A stretch of 21,342 bases of DNA from UBA4416 sp044353195 (GCA_044353195.1 JBILCJ010000015.1:1-21342), one strand, 5' to 3'. Numbered from the stretch's first letter, positions 6,543-14,668 are shown. Numbers and translations: made by a program. The notes: generated by a model from the letters alone, not told the origin.

Positions 6543-7889
6543 ATGAAAAAAATATATTGGATTATAGCAGGTTGTATCGCCTTAATTACGATCGTTGTAT
6601 TAGTTAAATTTTTTAAAGGTGAGGAGCCCACACACGTTATTACTGAGAAAGCAGAGAAAAGAAATATCATTGAAACTGTTTCGGCAAATGGAAAAATACA
6701 ACCAGAGGCAGAATTAAAAATTACATCTGATGTATCTGGAGAGGTTGTTGAAATGTATGTGAAAGAAGGTGAACAAGTGAAAAAAGGAACCTTGCTTTGC
6801 CGCATCAAACCTGATATTTACGAAAGTGCGTTTGATAGAGTTAACGCAACCGTCAATAGCAGTAAAGCAAATTTAAAGACCACGATTGCTCAATTAGCGC
6901 AGGCAAAAGCTAATTTGCAAAATGTTGAATCTTTATTTAATCGAAATAAAAAGTTGATTGATCAAAATGCTATTTCACAGCAAGAATTTGATGCGTCGAA
7001 AGCTAGTTATGATGCCGCTAAAGCAAATGTAGATGGTTTAACAGAAAACATTAAAGCGGCTGATTATAATGTGAAAAGTATGGAGGCAAGTTTAAAGGAA
7101 GCAAATTCAAATTTAGATAAAACATTTATTTATGCGCCTGTTGACGGAACTGTATCTAAATTAAATGTTGAGAAGGGAGAGCGAGTAGTTGGTGTTCAAG
7201 GTTTACAAGGTACTGAGATTTTGCGCTTAGCAAATTTGAATGAAATGGAAGCAAGTGTTGAGGTGAATGAAAATGACATTATTCGTATTCATAAAAACGA
7301 CACGGCAATCATTGAAGTGGATGCTTATTTAGGGAAAAAATTTAAGGGTATTGTTACGGAGGTTGCAAATTCAGCAAATACAACAGGAATATCAGTGGAT
7401 CAGGTTACCAATTTTGTAGTAAAAATTAGAGTATTGCGCGAATCGTATGCTGATTTAATAACGTTGAATAATCCTGCACCGTTTCGTCCAGGTATGAGTG
7501 CAAGTGTGGAAATACAAACTATGCGTGCTAGTAACATCATTACCATTCCAATTCCCGCTGTTACAACTAGGAATTCAGACACAACCCAAACCAAATCACT
7601 AAACAGAGATGAGGAACCAACTGTCGTAGTTGTAGATGAAAAAGAGAAAAAAATGAATGAAAAGAAAGACGAAGTAAAAGAATGTGTTTTCTTAAATGTG
7701 AACGGCGTTGCTAAAATGGTTTTTGTAAAAACTGGTGTTCAAGACAATGATTACATTGAGATTTTAAGTGGCATAAAAGTAGGTGATGAAATTATTTCAG
7801 GCCCTTATGGTGCTGTTTCTAAATTGCTAAAAAATGGATCAAGTATCAAAGTGGTAACTAAAGATGAACTATTTTCTGATAAAAAATAA
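6543..7889 (+). CDS. HlyD/MacA-type periplasmic adaptor (membrane fusion) protein
   Basis: The protein has 448 residues. An N-terminal membrane anchor (about 4-24) is followed by a first lipoyl half (about 55-90, DVSGEVVEMYVKEGEQVKKG). A long coiled-coil hairpin (about 95-190) leads to the second lipoyl half (about 195-230, YAPVDGTVSKLNVEKGERV), then beta-barrel and membrane-proximal domains. It bridges an inner-membrane transporter to the TolC-like channel encoded directly upstream. The sequence is MacA-like (ABC-linked) rather than clearly RND-linked, but this is inferred from the overall look. A highly charged, lysine/glutamate-rich insertion at about 343-381 interrupts the membrane-proximal domain. 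The tsaB start lies 3 nt after its stop, so co-transcription is likely despite unrelated function. Confidence 0.88.
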   Translation: MKKIYWIIAGCIALITIVVLVKFFKGEEPTHVITEKAEKRNIIETVSANGKIQPEAELKITSDVSGEVVEMYVKEGEQVKKGTLLCRIKPDIYESAFDRVNATVNSSKANLKTTIAQLAQAKANLQNVESLFNRNKKLIDQNAISQQEFDASKASYDAAKANVDGLTENIKAADYNVKSMEASLKEANSNLDKTFIYAPVDGTVSKLNVEKGERVVGVQGLQGTEILRLANLNEMEASVEVNENDIIRIHKNDTAIIEVDAYLGKKFKGIVTEVANSANTTGISVDQVTNFVVKIRVLRESYADLITLNNPAPFRPGMSASVEIQTMRASNIITIPIPAVTTRNSDTTQTKSLNRDEEPTVVVVDEKEKKMNEKKDEVKECVFLNVNGVAKMVFVKTGVQDNDYIEILSGIKVGDEIISGPYGAVSKLLKNGSSIKVVTKDELFSDKK

Positions 7890-7892
7890 AAC

Positions 7893-8576
7893 GTGGCCTA
7901 TCTTTTACACATAGAAAGTACTTCTACTGTTTGTTCGGTTTCTGTCAGCGAAAACAACACCTTATTAGCCGTTAAAGAAATTAATGACGGCTTTAGGCAT
8001 GCTGAAAATTTGCATATTTTTATACAAGATGTCTTACAACAAGTTGGATTGACTCTTAAACAACTTCAAGCCATTTCAATTAGTTCTGGTCCGGGTTCAT
8101 ATACTGGTTTGCGCATAGGTTTTGCTTCGGCAAAAGGCTTAGCTTATGCTTTAAATATACCATTAATCAAAGTTGACACACTTCAATCACTGAGCCGATG
8201 TGTGATTGAACGTATAAACAAAGATGCCTATTATTGCCCCTTAATTGATGCACGAAGAATGGAAGTGTATTATGCTATTCATAATATGGAATTAAATGAG
8301 ATTCAAGTTCCGGCAAATTTAGTTCTGTCAGAATCTACTGTTTCAATATTTGATTTAGATAAAGACATTTATTTTTTTGGTGATGGTCTCGAAAAATCAA
8401 AAATTATATTGAGTCAATTAAAGCGTGCACATTTTATTGAAAATATAGTGCCAAGCTCAAATCACCTTATTTCATTAGCTTTTGATAAATTTTTAAAAAA
8501 TGAATTTGAAGGTTTAGCGTACACCGAACCATTTTATTTGAAAGATTTTTATTTTACAACTCCAAGTAATAAATAG
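7893..8576 (+). CDS. tsaB: tRNA threonylcarbamoyladenosine biosynthesis protein TsaB
   Basis: The product has 227 residues, normal for TsaB, an ASKHA-fold partner of TsaD. Together with TsaC and TsaE it makes the universal t6A37 modification of ANN-decoding tRNAs in the cytoplasm. The diagnostic parts are the N-terminal LLHIESTSTVCSVSV strand-turn-strand, RHAENL (35-40) and SSGPGSYTGLRIG (64-76). The helix SAKGLAYALNIPLIKVDTL follows. The start is a GTG at 7893, 3 nt after the adaptor stop codon; it gives the expected N-terminus (MAYLLHIEST). The gene sits between an efflux operon and a lipid kinase. The neighbours suggest co-transcription rather than a shared pathway. Confidence 0.93.
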   Translation: MAYLLHIESTSTVCSVSVSENNTLLAVKEINDGFRHAENLHIFIQDVLQQVGLTLKQLQAISISSGPGSYTGLRIGFASAKGLAYALNIPLIKVDTLQSLSRCVIERINKDAYYCPLIDARRMEVYYAIHNMELNEIQVPANLVLSESTVSIFDLDKDIYFFGDGLEKSKIILSQLKRAHFIENIVPSSNHLISLAFDKFLKNEFEGLAYTEPFYLKDFYFTTPSNK

Positions 8577-8584
8577 TATTTTTG
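8577..8584 (+). promoter_or_regulatory. Bacteroidota -7 promoter element abutting the lipid-kinase start
   Basis: TATTTTTG matches TAnnTTTG perfectly and begins directly after the tsaB stop codon. It ends 3 nt before the GTG start at 8588. If used, it would give a leaderless mRNA. No TTG is seen at -33 spacing. Confidence 0.4.
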
Positions 8585-8587
8585 AAT

Positions 8588-9457
8588 GTGGAAACTAAAT
8601 ATGCCTTTGTAATAAATCCGAATGCGGGAGTAAAAAAGAAATTAAACATTGAAAAGTTCATTGAATCAAATTTTCCAAAATCACTGTCGTATGATATTAT
8701 AATTTGGGAAGATGCTGTTGATATTACTCCTATTTCTAAACAAATACAACAGAATCACTATCAATTTGTTATTGCTTGCGGTGGCGATGGCACTGTAAAT
8801 ATGGTGGCTGCATTATTAGTTCATACCCAAATAGCCTTAGGTATTTTGCCTTTAGGCTCTGGAAATGGCTTAGCAAGAAGTAATGGCATTCCCATGAATT
8901 TATTGAAAGCATTAGATGTGATTGTAAAAGGACAAACGAAAGTTATTGATTCAGGCACCATAAATACTCATCCATTTTTTTGTACCGCAGGTATTGGGTT
9001 TGATGCCTTAATTGCACACAAATTTGCTGAGAGTACTAAGCGAGGTTTTATAACCTATTTTAAAACGAGTGTGAGCGAATTTTTTAAATATAAACCACTT
9101 CCCTATGCAATCAATGTAGATGAAAAAATAATTAAAACTTCTGCGTTTTTAATAACTGTTGCAAATGCTGGCCAATGGGGTAATGACGTGTATATTGCTC
9201 CAGCAGCTAAACTTAATGATGGTTTATTTCATATCAGTATTCTAAAACCTTTTCCAATGATGACACTTCCATTTTTTGGTGTGAAATTATTTTCAAAGAA
9301 AGCGGATACCTTTAAATATTTAGAATCAATCATTGGAAAAAAAGTTGAAATTGAATTTGACCATCAATTACCGGCTCATTATGATGGCGAACCTTTAGTT
9401 GCGAATAGAAAAATAAGTATTGAGATGTTTCCTTTAAGTCTTCGTATTATTTGCTAA
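8588..9457 (+). CDS. Diacylglycerol kinase / YegS-like lipid kinase family protein
   Basis: From the GTG at 8588 the protein has 289 residues, typical of the bacterial DagK/YegS family. Motifs are the N-terminal FVINPNAG (nucleotide-binding first strand) and the catalytic-domain ACGGDGTVN, with the GGDGT glycine loop at about residues 65-69. LPLGSGNGLAR (about 88-98) completes the nucleotide-binding domain. The C-terminal beta-sandwich contains the expected DGLFHISILKPF and HYDGEPL segments. It would phosphorylate diacylglycerol or a related lipid (sphingolipid-like substrates are possible in Bacteroidota) at the inner membrane. The frame is open to a TTG at 8582, but that TTG is the tail of a TAnnTTTG promoter box, so the GTG is preferred. 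It is convergent with the ABC ATPase gene. Confidence 0.88.
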   Translation: METKYAFVINPNAGVKKKLNIEKFIESNFPKSLSYDIIIWEDAVDITPISKQIQQNHYQFVIACGGDGTVNMVAALLVHTQIALGILPLGSGNGLARSNGIPMNLLKALDVIVKGQTKVIDSGTINTHPFFCTAGIGFDALIAHKFAESTKRGFITYFKTSVSEFFKYKPLPYAINVDEKIIKTSAFLITVANAGQWGNDVYIAPAAKLNDGLFHISILKPFPMMTLPFFGVKLFSKKADTFKYLESIIGKKVEIEFDHQLPAHYDGEPLVANRKISIEMFPLSLRIIC

Positions 9458-9476
9458 AGGGTTTAATTAAATCCTT
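9457..9476. terminator. Near-perfect 20-nt palindrome between convergent genes
   Basis: The sequence AAGGGTTTAATTAAATCCTT is self-complementary with a single G-U pair. It could form an 8-bp stem with an AATT loop on either strand. It overlaps the stop codons of the lipid kinase and the ABC ATPase genes. There is no strong U-tract on either side, so it is only a candidate bidirectional terminator. Confidence 0.3.
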
Positions 9477-10188
9477 CCATTCTTGATGCAAACGAAGTAA
9501 TTGTTTTATTTTCATTATCTGATTCAACAACCCCATCTTTTAAACGCACAATACGATGGGCATGCATGGCAATATCCTCTTCGTGCGTCACTAAAATAAT
9601 GGTGTTCCCTTTTTTATGAATTTCTTCTAATAAGCCCATAATTTCAACCGAAGTTTTACTATCTAAATTTCCTGTAGGCTCATCCGCTAAAATAATAGCA
9701 GGGTTATTTACTAAGGCCCTTGCAATAGCAACACGTTGTCTTTGTCCACCTGATAATTCGTTGGGTTTGTGGGTCATTCTATTTCCAAGTCCAACTTGTT
9801 CGAGCACGTTTTTAGCCATTTCAATGCGTTTCGATTTTTCAATACCTGCATAAATCAATGGAAGCATAACATTTTCAAGTGTTGTAGAGCGAGGTAATAG
9901 ATTAAACGTTTGAAATACAAATCCAATTTGTTTATTTCTCACTTCGGCCAATTCATTATCTGTCATTTTAGCAACTGCTAAATGATTTAATATATATTCT
10001 CCAGAAGTTGGTGAATCAAGACAACCAAGCATATTCATTAAGGTAGATTTTCCACTACCACTTGGCCCCATCAAGGCAACGTATTCGTTTTTATAAATAT
10101 TTAGTGATACGCCACTTAGGGCATGAATTTCTTCTGTACCAATTTTATATTCTTTTTTAATTTGACTTAATTCAATAATGGGTTGCAT
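9463..10188 (-). CDS. ABC transporter ATP-binding protein, MacB/LolD type
   Basis: This is a 241-residue single ATPase domain of the lipoprotein/macrolide-exporter (o228, MacB/LolD/FtsE-like) class. Walker A is GPSGSGKST (41-49), the Q-loop is VFQTFN (Gln93), the signature is LSGGQRQRVAIARAL (145-159) and Walker B is IILADEPTGNLD (165-176). The H-loop is in ILVTHEED near residue 202. The LNIYKNEYVALMGPSGSGKST context and NLLPRSTTLENVMLPL are typical of MacB-type ATPases, which drive mechanotransmission by FtsX-like permeases. No permease gene is adjacent, so it must work with a subunit encoded elsewhere. The nearby TolC and adaptor genes are plausible partners but are on the other strand, separated by tsaB and the lipid kinase. 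The ATG is preceded by a TAnnTTTG box only 4 nt away. Confidence 0.93.
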   Translation of the reverse strand: MQPIIELSQIKKEYKIGTEEIHALSGVSLNIYKNEYVALMGPSGSGKSTLMNMLGCLDSPTSGEYILNHLAVAKMTDNELAEVRNKQIGFVFQTFNLLPRSTTLENVMLPLIYAGIEKSKRIEMAKNVLEQVGLGNRMTHKPNELSGGQRQRVAIARALVNNPAIILADEPTGNLDSKTSVEIMGLLEEIHKKGNTIILVTHEEDIAMHAHRIVRLKDGVVESDNENKTITSFASRMEGFN

Positions 10189-10192
10189 CTTA

Positions 10193-10200
10193 CAAATGTA
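10193..10200 (-). promoter_or_regulatory. Bacteroidota -7 promoter element for the ABC ATPase
   Basis: The minus strand reads TACATTTG, a perfect TAnnTTTG match ending 4 nt before the ATG at 10188. This is one of four such boxes so close to a start that the mRNA would be leaderless. A TTG lies 25 nt upstream, a slightly long spacing. Confidence 0.5.
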
Positions 10201-10262
10201 TGAGAAAATTAAGCAGAACTAAATTCAATTATATTATTGGTAAATAAAGCGTATTAGCGGAA

Positions 10263-11741
10263 TTATTTTATCTCTTCTTTTTCTAAATTACTATTTCGTT
10301 TGCTATATAAGAAATAAACTAAAATGCCTAAGGCACCCCAAATTAAAAAGGCGATCCAAGTTTCTTTTCTTACATAACACATTAAAAAGATATTAAATGC
10401 TACGCCTAAACTTCCAACTAAATAAACGGCAGGTGCTCTATAAGGTCTTTCAAGTTCAGGCTTTTTAAAGCGTAAAATCATAACTGCTACGCAAACCATA
10501 GCAAAAGCTAGTAATGTACCCATACTACACATTTCACTTACTTTATCAATCGGTGTGAGAGCAGCTACTATGGAAATAATTCCACCAACTAATAGGGTAC
10601 TCTTATGTGGAGTTTTAAATGAATGATGAAGTGTTTTGAAAAAATTAGGTAGTAAACCATCTTTTGCCATTCCTAAAAAAATCCGCGTTTGACCAAGCAT
10701 CATTACAAGCATTACTGATGTTAAACCAGCTGTGGCAGCAATTGTAATTATGAAGACAGCCCATGTTAACCCTTTTTCACTAAAAGCTGAAGCCACTGGT
10801 GCAGCCTTATCTAATACATCATATTTCACCATACCAGTTAAAACCAATGAAACTAAAATGTATAAAACGGTACAAATAATTAATGATGTGATAATCGCAA
10901 ATGGGACATCTTTCTTTGGGTTAATTGCTTCACCAGCCTGAGTTGAAACAGCATCAAATCCAATGTATGCAAAGAAAACAATGGTTGCAGCTGTTAATAC
11001 TCCTCCAAATCCAAAATTAAATTCGCCTGTAGCTATACCATCTTTTCCAATTATTGGAACTTCATTAGGAATAAATGGATGCCAATTTTCGGTATTAATA
11101 TAAAATGCTCCAACTATAATAACAAATAAAACAACTGCAATTTTTATAATTACGATAATATTATTTGTACTGGCTGCCTCTTTAATACCTTTGATTAAAA
11201 CTGCTGTTACCAACCATGTTATTAAAAAAGCAGGAAGGTTGAAAGCAAAGCTAGGAGCGGATATGCCAAGTTTTACGCATTTTTCTGTAGCTGTAGCTAA
11301 ATCATTGCAGAGCCAGATAGGAAATTCAATATGAAATAAGTGAAGTAGTTTTACAAAATAGCCACTCCAAGCAACAGCAACAGTTGTTGCGCCCATCATG
11401 TATTCTAGAATTAAATTCCAACCAATAAACCATGCAAATAATTCTCCAACTGTTCCATATGCGTATGCGTATGCTGAACCCTCAACCGGAAGTACTGAAG
11501 CAAACTCTGCATAACATAATGATGCAAAAAGGCATCCTATGCCGGCAATAACAAATGATAAAGCCAAAGCCGGTCCAGCATAGTCATGAGCCGCAATTCC
11601 TGTTAAGGTAAAAATACCTCCACCAATGATTGCTCCAATTCCTAATGAGGTTAGTCCCCATTTTGTTAATACACGTTTTAAATCACTTTTTTTCATATCT
11701 GCCTCAAAGGCTGATACGGGTTTTACTCTCCAAACAGACAT
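10263..11741 (-). CDS. APC-superfamily amino-acid permease, CAT-like
   Basis: This 492-residue polytopic membrane protein has 12 or more hydrophobic segments. The first-helix motif GIGAIIGGGIFTLTG (about 36-50), with its unwound glycine-rich substrate site, is the hallmark of the APC fold. FASLCYAEFASVLPVEGSAYAYAY in helix 3 and IGFDAVSTQAGEAINPKKDVPFAI in the helix 6/7 region (given here only as landmarks) place it with the cationic amino-acid transporter (CAT, YfnA-like) group. It would import amino acids by proton-coupled symport or exchange across the inner membrane. Substrate is not predictable. The ATG at 11741 gives a 15-residue hydrophilic leader; Met16 (MKKSDLKRVLTKWGL) is a good alternative start. 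The gene has its own -33/-7 promoter and lies 85 nt downstream of tilS. Confidence 0.9.
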   Translation of the reverse strand: MSVWRVKPVSAFEADMKKSDLKRVLTKWGLTSLGIGAIIGGGIFTLTGIAAHDYAGPALALSFVIAGIGCLFASLCYAEFASVLPVEGSAYAYAYGTVGELFAWFIGWNLILEYMMGATTVAVAWSGYFVKLLHLFHIEFPIWLCNDLATATEKCVKLGISAPSFAFNLPAFLITWLVTAVLIKGIKEAASTNNIIVIIKIAVVLFVIIVGAFYINTENWHPFIPNEVPIIGKDGIATGEFNFGFGGVLTAATIVFFAYIGFDAVSTQAGEAINPKKDVPFAIITSLIICTVLYILVSLVLTGMVKYDVLDKAAPVASAFSEKGLTWAVFIITIAATAGLTSVMLVMMLGQTRIFLGMAKDGLLPNFFKTLHHSFKTPHKSTLLVGGIISIVAALTPIDKVSEMCSMGTLLAFAMVCVAVMILRFKKPELERPYRAPAVYLVGSLGVAFNIFLMCYVRKETWIAFLIWGALGILVYFLYSKRNSNLEKEEIK

Positions 11742-11775
11742 ATTTATAGGTGTTAAATTATTTATTTAATGAATT

Positions 11776-11806
11776 CAAATATATAAATTAAACAAGATAT
11801 ACCAAA
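11776..11806 (-). promoter_or_regulatory. Complete -33/-7 promoter for the amino-acid permease
   Basis: On the minus strand TTTG (11803-11806), a 19-nt spacer and TATATTTG (11776-11783) match the Bacteroidota promoter (-33 TTG, -7 TAnnTTTG) in both sequence and spacing. The box ends 34 nt before the ATG. This is the best promoter in the window. Confidence 0.65.
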
Positions 11807-11826
11807 TTAGTATTGATAAAATGAAA

Positions 11827-13155
11827 TTAATCGATGAATGATGTTAATTTTAGAATCTGATTCGATTCGTTAGTAACCTTAAAGCGATTGTCCATTCGAT
11901 AACCAACAATGCAAACAATTTGCTGGTTACTTTCTAAAATCCAAACTGCTTCTTTATCAAATTTAGATAATTTTTGATCTTTAAAATAATCACTTAATTT
12001 TTTAAATCCATTCATTCCAAAAGGCTGAAATTTATCGCCTGTTTTCCATTTTCGCAAGGTGAGAGGAAAAAAATAATCTGTCACCGATATAAATAACTCA
12101 TTTTTATTATTTGTAAATGAAGTTTGTTTAATTTCTTCAAGCACAAGCTTGATTGGTAAATGCGTTGTATCTGAAATAGAATTTATTTTGAATTCAGTAG
12201 TATTAGTTTCATTAGTTTTTTTCTTTACAATCAAATAAGTTCTATCAACGGCAAGTTGATGAGTAGAGGATTCAAAGAATTTACCAATGTTGTTTTTATC
12301 ACTCAATACTATGATTAGTTGTTCAATTTGATTGGCTTTAAATCCTTTTGGATGGAGCCATTCAAATAAAAGTGTTTCTTTTTGAGGTTCAGATAAAAGT
12401 AAAGAAATATTAATTTTCAGACGTTCATTATTTTCTTCACAGATGTCTTTAAATTTTGATTTACAAAATTGAGTTACAATTTGTGATGACTGTTTGAAAT
12501 AATGAATGGATGTGTTTAGTGTTTCTTCAAGTATTGGATTTAATTTTTTTAGTTCTGGAATAATTTGATGCCGAATAAAATTTCGTTTGTATTTTACTTC
12601 TTGATTACTGCTATCTTCTCTGAATTGTATATTGTGTTTATCCGCGTAATTTTTTATCATTTCTTTGGTAGCAAATAACAATGGGCGAATGGTGTTATTT
12701 TGTTTTTCAGGAATGCCTTGCAAACCTTTAATTCCAGTACCACGCGTTAAATTTACAAATAATGTTTCTGCATTGTCGTTGGCATGATGTGCAGTTAATA
12801 GGTATGTGTAACCATGTTCTGAAATTAACTCTTTGAACCATTTGTAACGTAATTCGCGTGCAGCCATTTGTATGGATAGTTTATTTTCAACGGCGTAATT
12901 TTTTGTATTAAAATAAATGGTGTGACATTTGGCATGAATCAATTTTGCGTAAGTTTCACAAAAAGATGTATCATCATTGGCTTCAGTTCCTCTTAATTGA
13001 AAATTACAATGAGCAAGGTCAAAATAATAACCTGCTTTGGTTAATAAATCACATAAAACAACAGAATCTACGCCACCACTAAAGGCAATCAATAATTTAT
13101 CTGTTTTGTTGAACAAATCGTTTTTAAGTATGTTTACTTCAAATTGTTTAAGCAC
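11827..13155 (-). CDS. tilS: tRNA(Ile)-lysidine synthase TilS
   Basis: From the GTG at 13153-13155 the product has 442 residues. The N-terminal PP-loop ATPase domain carries LLIAFSGGVDSVVL (the AMP-forming loop, about 25 residues in). LTAHHANDNAETLFVNLTRGTGIKGLQG follows as the family landmark in two adjoining pieces. The C-terminal TilS_C domain is visible as LRKWKTGDKFQPFGMNGFKK and LSDYFKDQKLS. The enzyme joins lysine to C34 of the CAU-anticodon tRNA-Ile so that it reads AUA, and it is essential in most bacteria. The frame is open to a TTG at 13161, but that overlaps a promoter box. The GTG gives MLKQFEVNILKNDLF, which aligns with the usual TilS start about 25 residues before SGGVDS. No ATG start is available. 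It is followed by the permease gene after 85 nt. Confidence 0.93.
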   Translation of the reverse strand: MLKQFEVNILKNDLFNKTDKLLIAFSGGVDSVVLCDLLTKAGYYFDLAHCNFQLRGTEANDDTSFCETYAKLIHAKCHTIYFNTKNYAVENKLSIQMAARELRYKWFKELISEHGYTYLLTAHHANDNAETLFVNLTRGTGIKGLQGIPEKQNNTIRPLLFATKEMIKNYADKHNIQFREDSSNQEVKYKRNFIRHQIIPELKKLNPILEETLNTSIHYFKQSSQIVTQFCKSKFKDICEENNERLKINISLLLSEPQKETLLFEWLHPKGFKANQIEQLIIVLSDKNNIGKFFESSTHQLAVDRTYLIVKKKTNETNTTEFKINSISDTTHLPIKLVLEEIKQTSFTNNKNELFISVTDYFFPLTLRKWKTGDKFQPFGMNGFKKLSDYFKDQKLSKFDKEAVWILESNQQIVCIVGYRMDNRFKVTNESNQILKLTSFID

Positions 13156-13158
13156 TGT

Positions 13159-13186
13159 CAAATCTACATTTAAAATGGCAAAAGTA
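13159..13186 (-). promoter_or_regulatory. Two candidate -7 elements upstream of tilS
   Basis: The minus strand has TACTTTTG at 13179-13186 and TAGATTTG at 13159-13166, both perfect TAnnTTTG matches. The proximal box ends 3 nt before the tilS GTG, giving a leaderless mRNA. The distal one would leave about 20 nt of leader. Which is used cannot be told from sequence. Confidence 0.45.
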
Positions 13187-13318
13187 AAACATAATCCTGT
13201 TTTTCAGTATAAAAATGGGTGCTAATAATGATTTAAATCATAGCAATAAAAAGTAATTATTTTCTCTTTGTTTCTAAAAGAAAAGGATAAATTAGTACTC
13301 TAAAAGGAAGGTAAAATT

Positions 13319-14668
13319 ATGAGTAATCAAAAAAACATAACAGTTGTAGGAGCAGGTTTAGTTGGCTCCTTAGTTTCTATTTATTTAGCTAAGCGTGGCT
13401 ACAAAGTTCAGGTGTTTGAACGTAGAGACGATATGCGTAAAGCCAATTACGTTGCAGGTCGTTCTATCAATTTAGCTTTAAGCGATCGTGGATGGCGCGG
13501 ATTAGAAGGAGTAGGAATTGATGATGAAATTCGTAAAATTGCTATTCCTATGTATGGACGTTCTATTCATATGAAAGATGGTTCAACTACGTATCAACAA
13601 TATGGAAAAGATAACCAAGCAATATATTCTGTTTCTCGTGGCGGTATTAATATGAGATTGATTGATTTAGCAGAACAAAATCCAAACATCACGATTAATT
13701 TTGATGAACGTTGCGAAAAGTTAGATAGAAAGTCTAATGAAATTACGTTTTTCAATCCTAAATTGGATAAAACGACGCATGTAAAAAGTGATTATATTTT
13801 TGGTTCTGATGGCGCGTTTAGTGCTGTTCGCTCTCAGATGCAATTTCAATCAGACAGATTTGATTATCAGCAATTTTACATTGATTGTGGTTACAAAGAA
13901 TTAACGATTCCGGCAGGAAAAAATGGTGAATACGTCATTGAAAAAAATGCATTACATATTTGGCCACGTGGTAGTTTCATGATGATTGCTTTGCCTAACA
14001 TGGATGGAAGTTTTACCTGTACTTTATTTTTTCAAATGGAAGGCAAGGTTTCTTTTGATGCATTGAAAACGAAAGATGATGTTTTGAAATTTTTTACGGA
14101 AGAGTTTCCAGATACCATTGCCATCATGCCAACGTTATTAGACGACTATTTTACAAATCCGACTTCAAGTTTAGTAACCGTAAAATGTAAGCCTTGGGTT
14201 TGGGATGATAAAATTGCTTTGATTGGAGATGCTGCTCACGCCATTGTTCCATTTTATGGACAAGGTATGAATTGTGGTTTTGAAGATTGTGTTGTGTTAA
14301 ATGAATTAATAGATAAACACGGCGAATTAAATGCAGATTGCTTAAAAGAATACGAAACATTGCGTAAACCTGATGGTGATGCCATTGCTGATTTGGCTAT
14401 TGCTAATTTTATAGAAATGCGCGATAAGACTGCTGATAAAACCTTTTTATTACAAAAGAAAATCGAAGCAAATTTCAGTGCAAAACATCCTGACAAATGG
14501 ATTCCATTATACAGTATGGTTACCTATACGCCAAGTATTCGATACAGTGAGGCTTTACGTGATGGCAATAAACAACAAGCTATCATGGATAAAATTATGA
14601 CCATGCCAAATATTGAAGCAAAATGGGATAGCGAAGAAGTTGAAAAAGAAATTTTAAATGCACTCTAA
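13319..14668 (+). CDS. kmo: Kynurenine 3-monooxygenase
   Basis: The protein has 449 residues and is a class A flavoprotein hydroxylase. The N-terminal Rossmann motif VVGAGLVGS (residues 9-17) binds the ADP part of FAD, followed by VQVFERRDD at the second strand end. GRSINLALSDRGW is specific to KMO, and YSVSRGGINMRLIDLAE is the substrate/NADPH region. The second FAD motif is LIGDAAHAIVPFYGQGMN, with Gly303-Asp304. It hydroxylates L-kynurenine to 3-hydroxykynurenine using NADPH and O2. The C-terminus ends without the hydrophobic membrane anchor of the mitochondrial enzyme. A purine-rich AAGGAAGG at 13304-13311 lies 7 nt before the ATG and is the only Shine-Dalgarno-like site I noticed in the window. 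No other kynurenine-pathway gene is adjacent. Confidence 0.95.
   Translation: MSNQKNITVVGAGLVGSLVSIYLAKRGYKVQVFERRDDMRKANYVAGRSINLALSDRGWRGLEGVGIDDEIRKIAIPMYGRSIHMKDGSTTYQQYGKDNQAIYSVSRGGINMRLIDLAEQNPNITINFDERCEKLDRKSNEITFFNPKLDKTTHVKSDYIFGSDGAFSAVRSQMQFQSDRFDYQQFYIDCGYKELTIPAGKNGEYVIEKNALHIWPRGSFMMIALPNMDGSFTCTLFFQMEGKVSFDALKTKDDVLKFFTEEFPDTIAIMPTLLDDYFTNPTSSLVTVKCKPWVWDDKIALIGDAAHAIVPFYGQGMNCGFEDCVVLNELIDKHGELNADCLKEYETLRKPDGDAIADLAIANFIEMRDKTADKTFLLQKKIEANFSAKHPDKWIPLYSMVTYTPSIRYSEALRDGNKQQAIMDKIMTMPNIEAKWDSEEVEKEILNAL

Noticed and set aside
6494..6808. 104-codon minus-strand open frame over the tolC/adaptor junction
   Set aside because: It is antisense to two well-supported genes and has no recognisable domain or promoter.
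13037..13225. 62-codon plus-strand open frame ending in a short peptide upstream of kmo
   Set aside because: It lies mostly antisense to the tilS N-terminal coding region and has a composition like a reverse-frame shadow. The 16-codon tail from the ATG at 13174 has no supporting features.
14151..14496. Two minus-strand open frames inside kmo
   Set aside because: The plus-strand KMO frame carries the FAD-binding motifs here. The antisense products show no domain.
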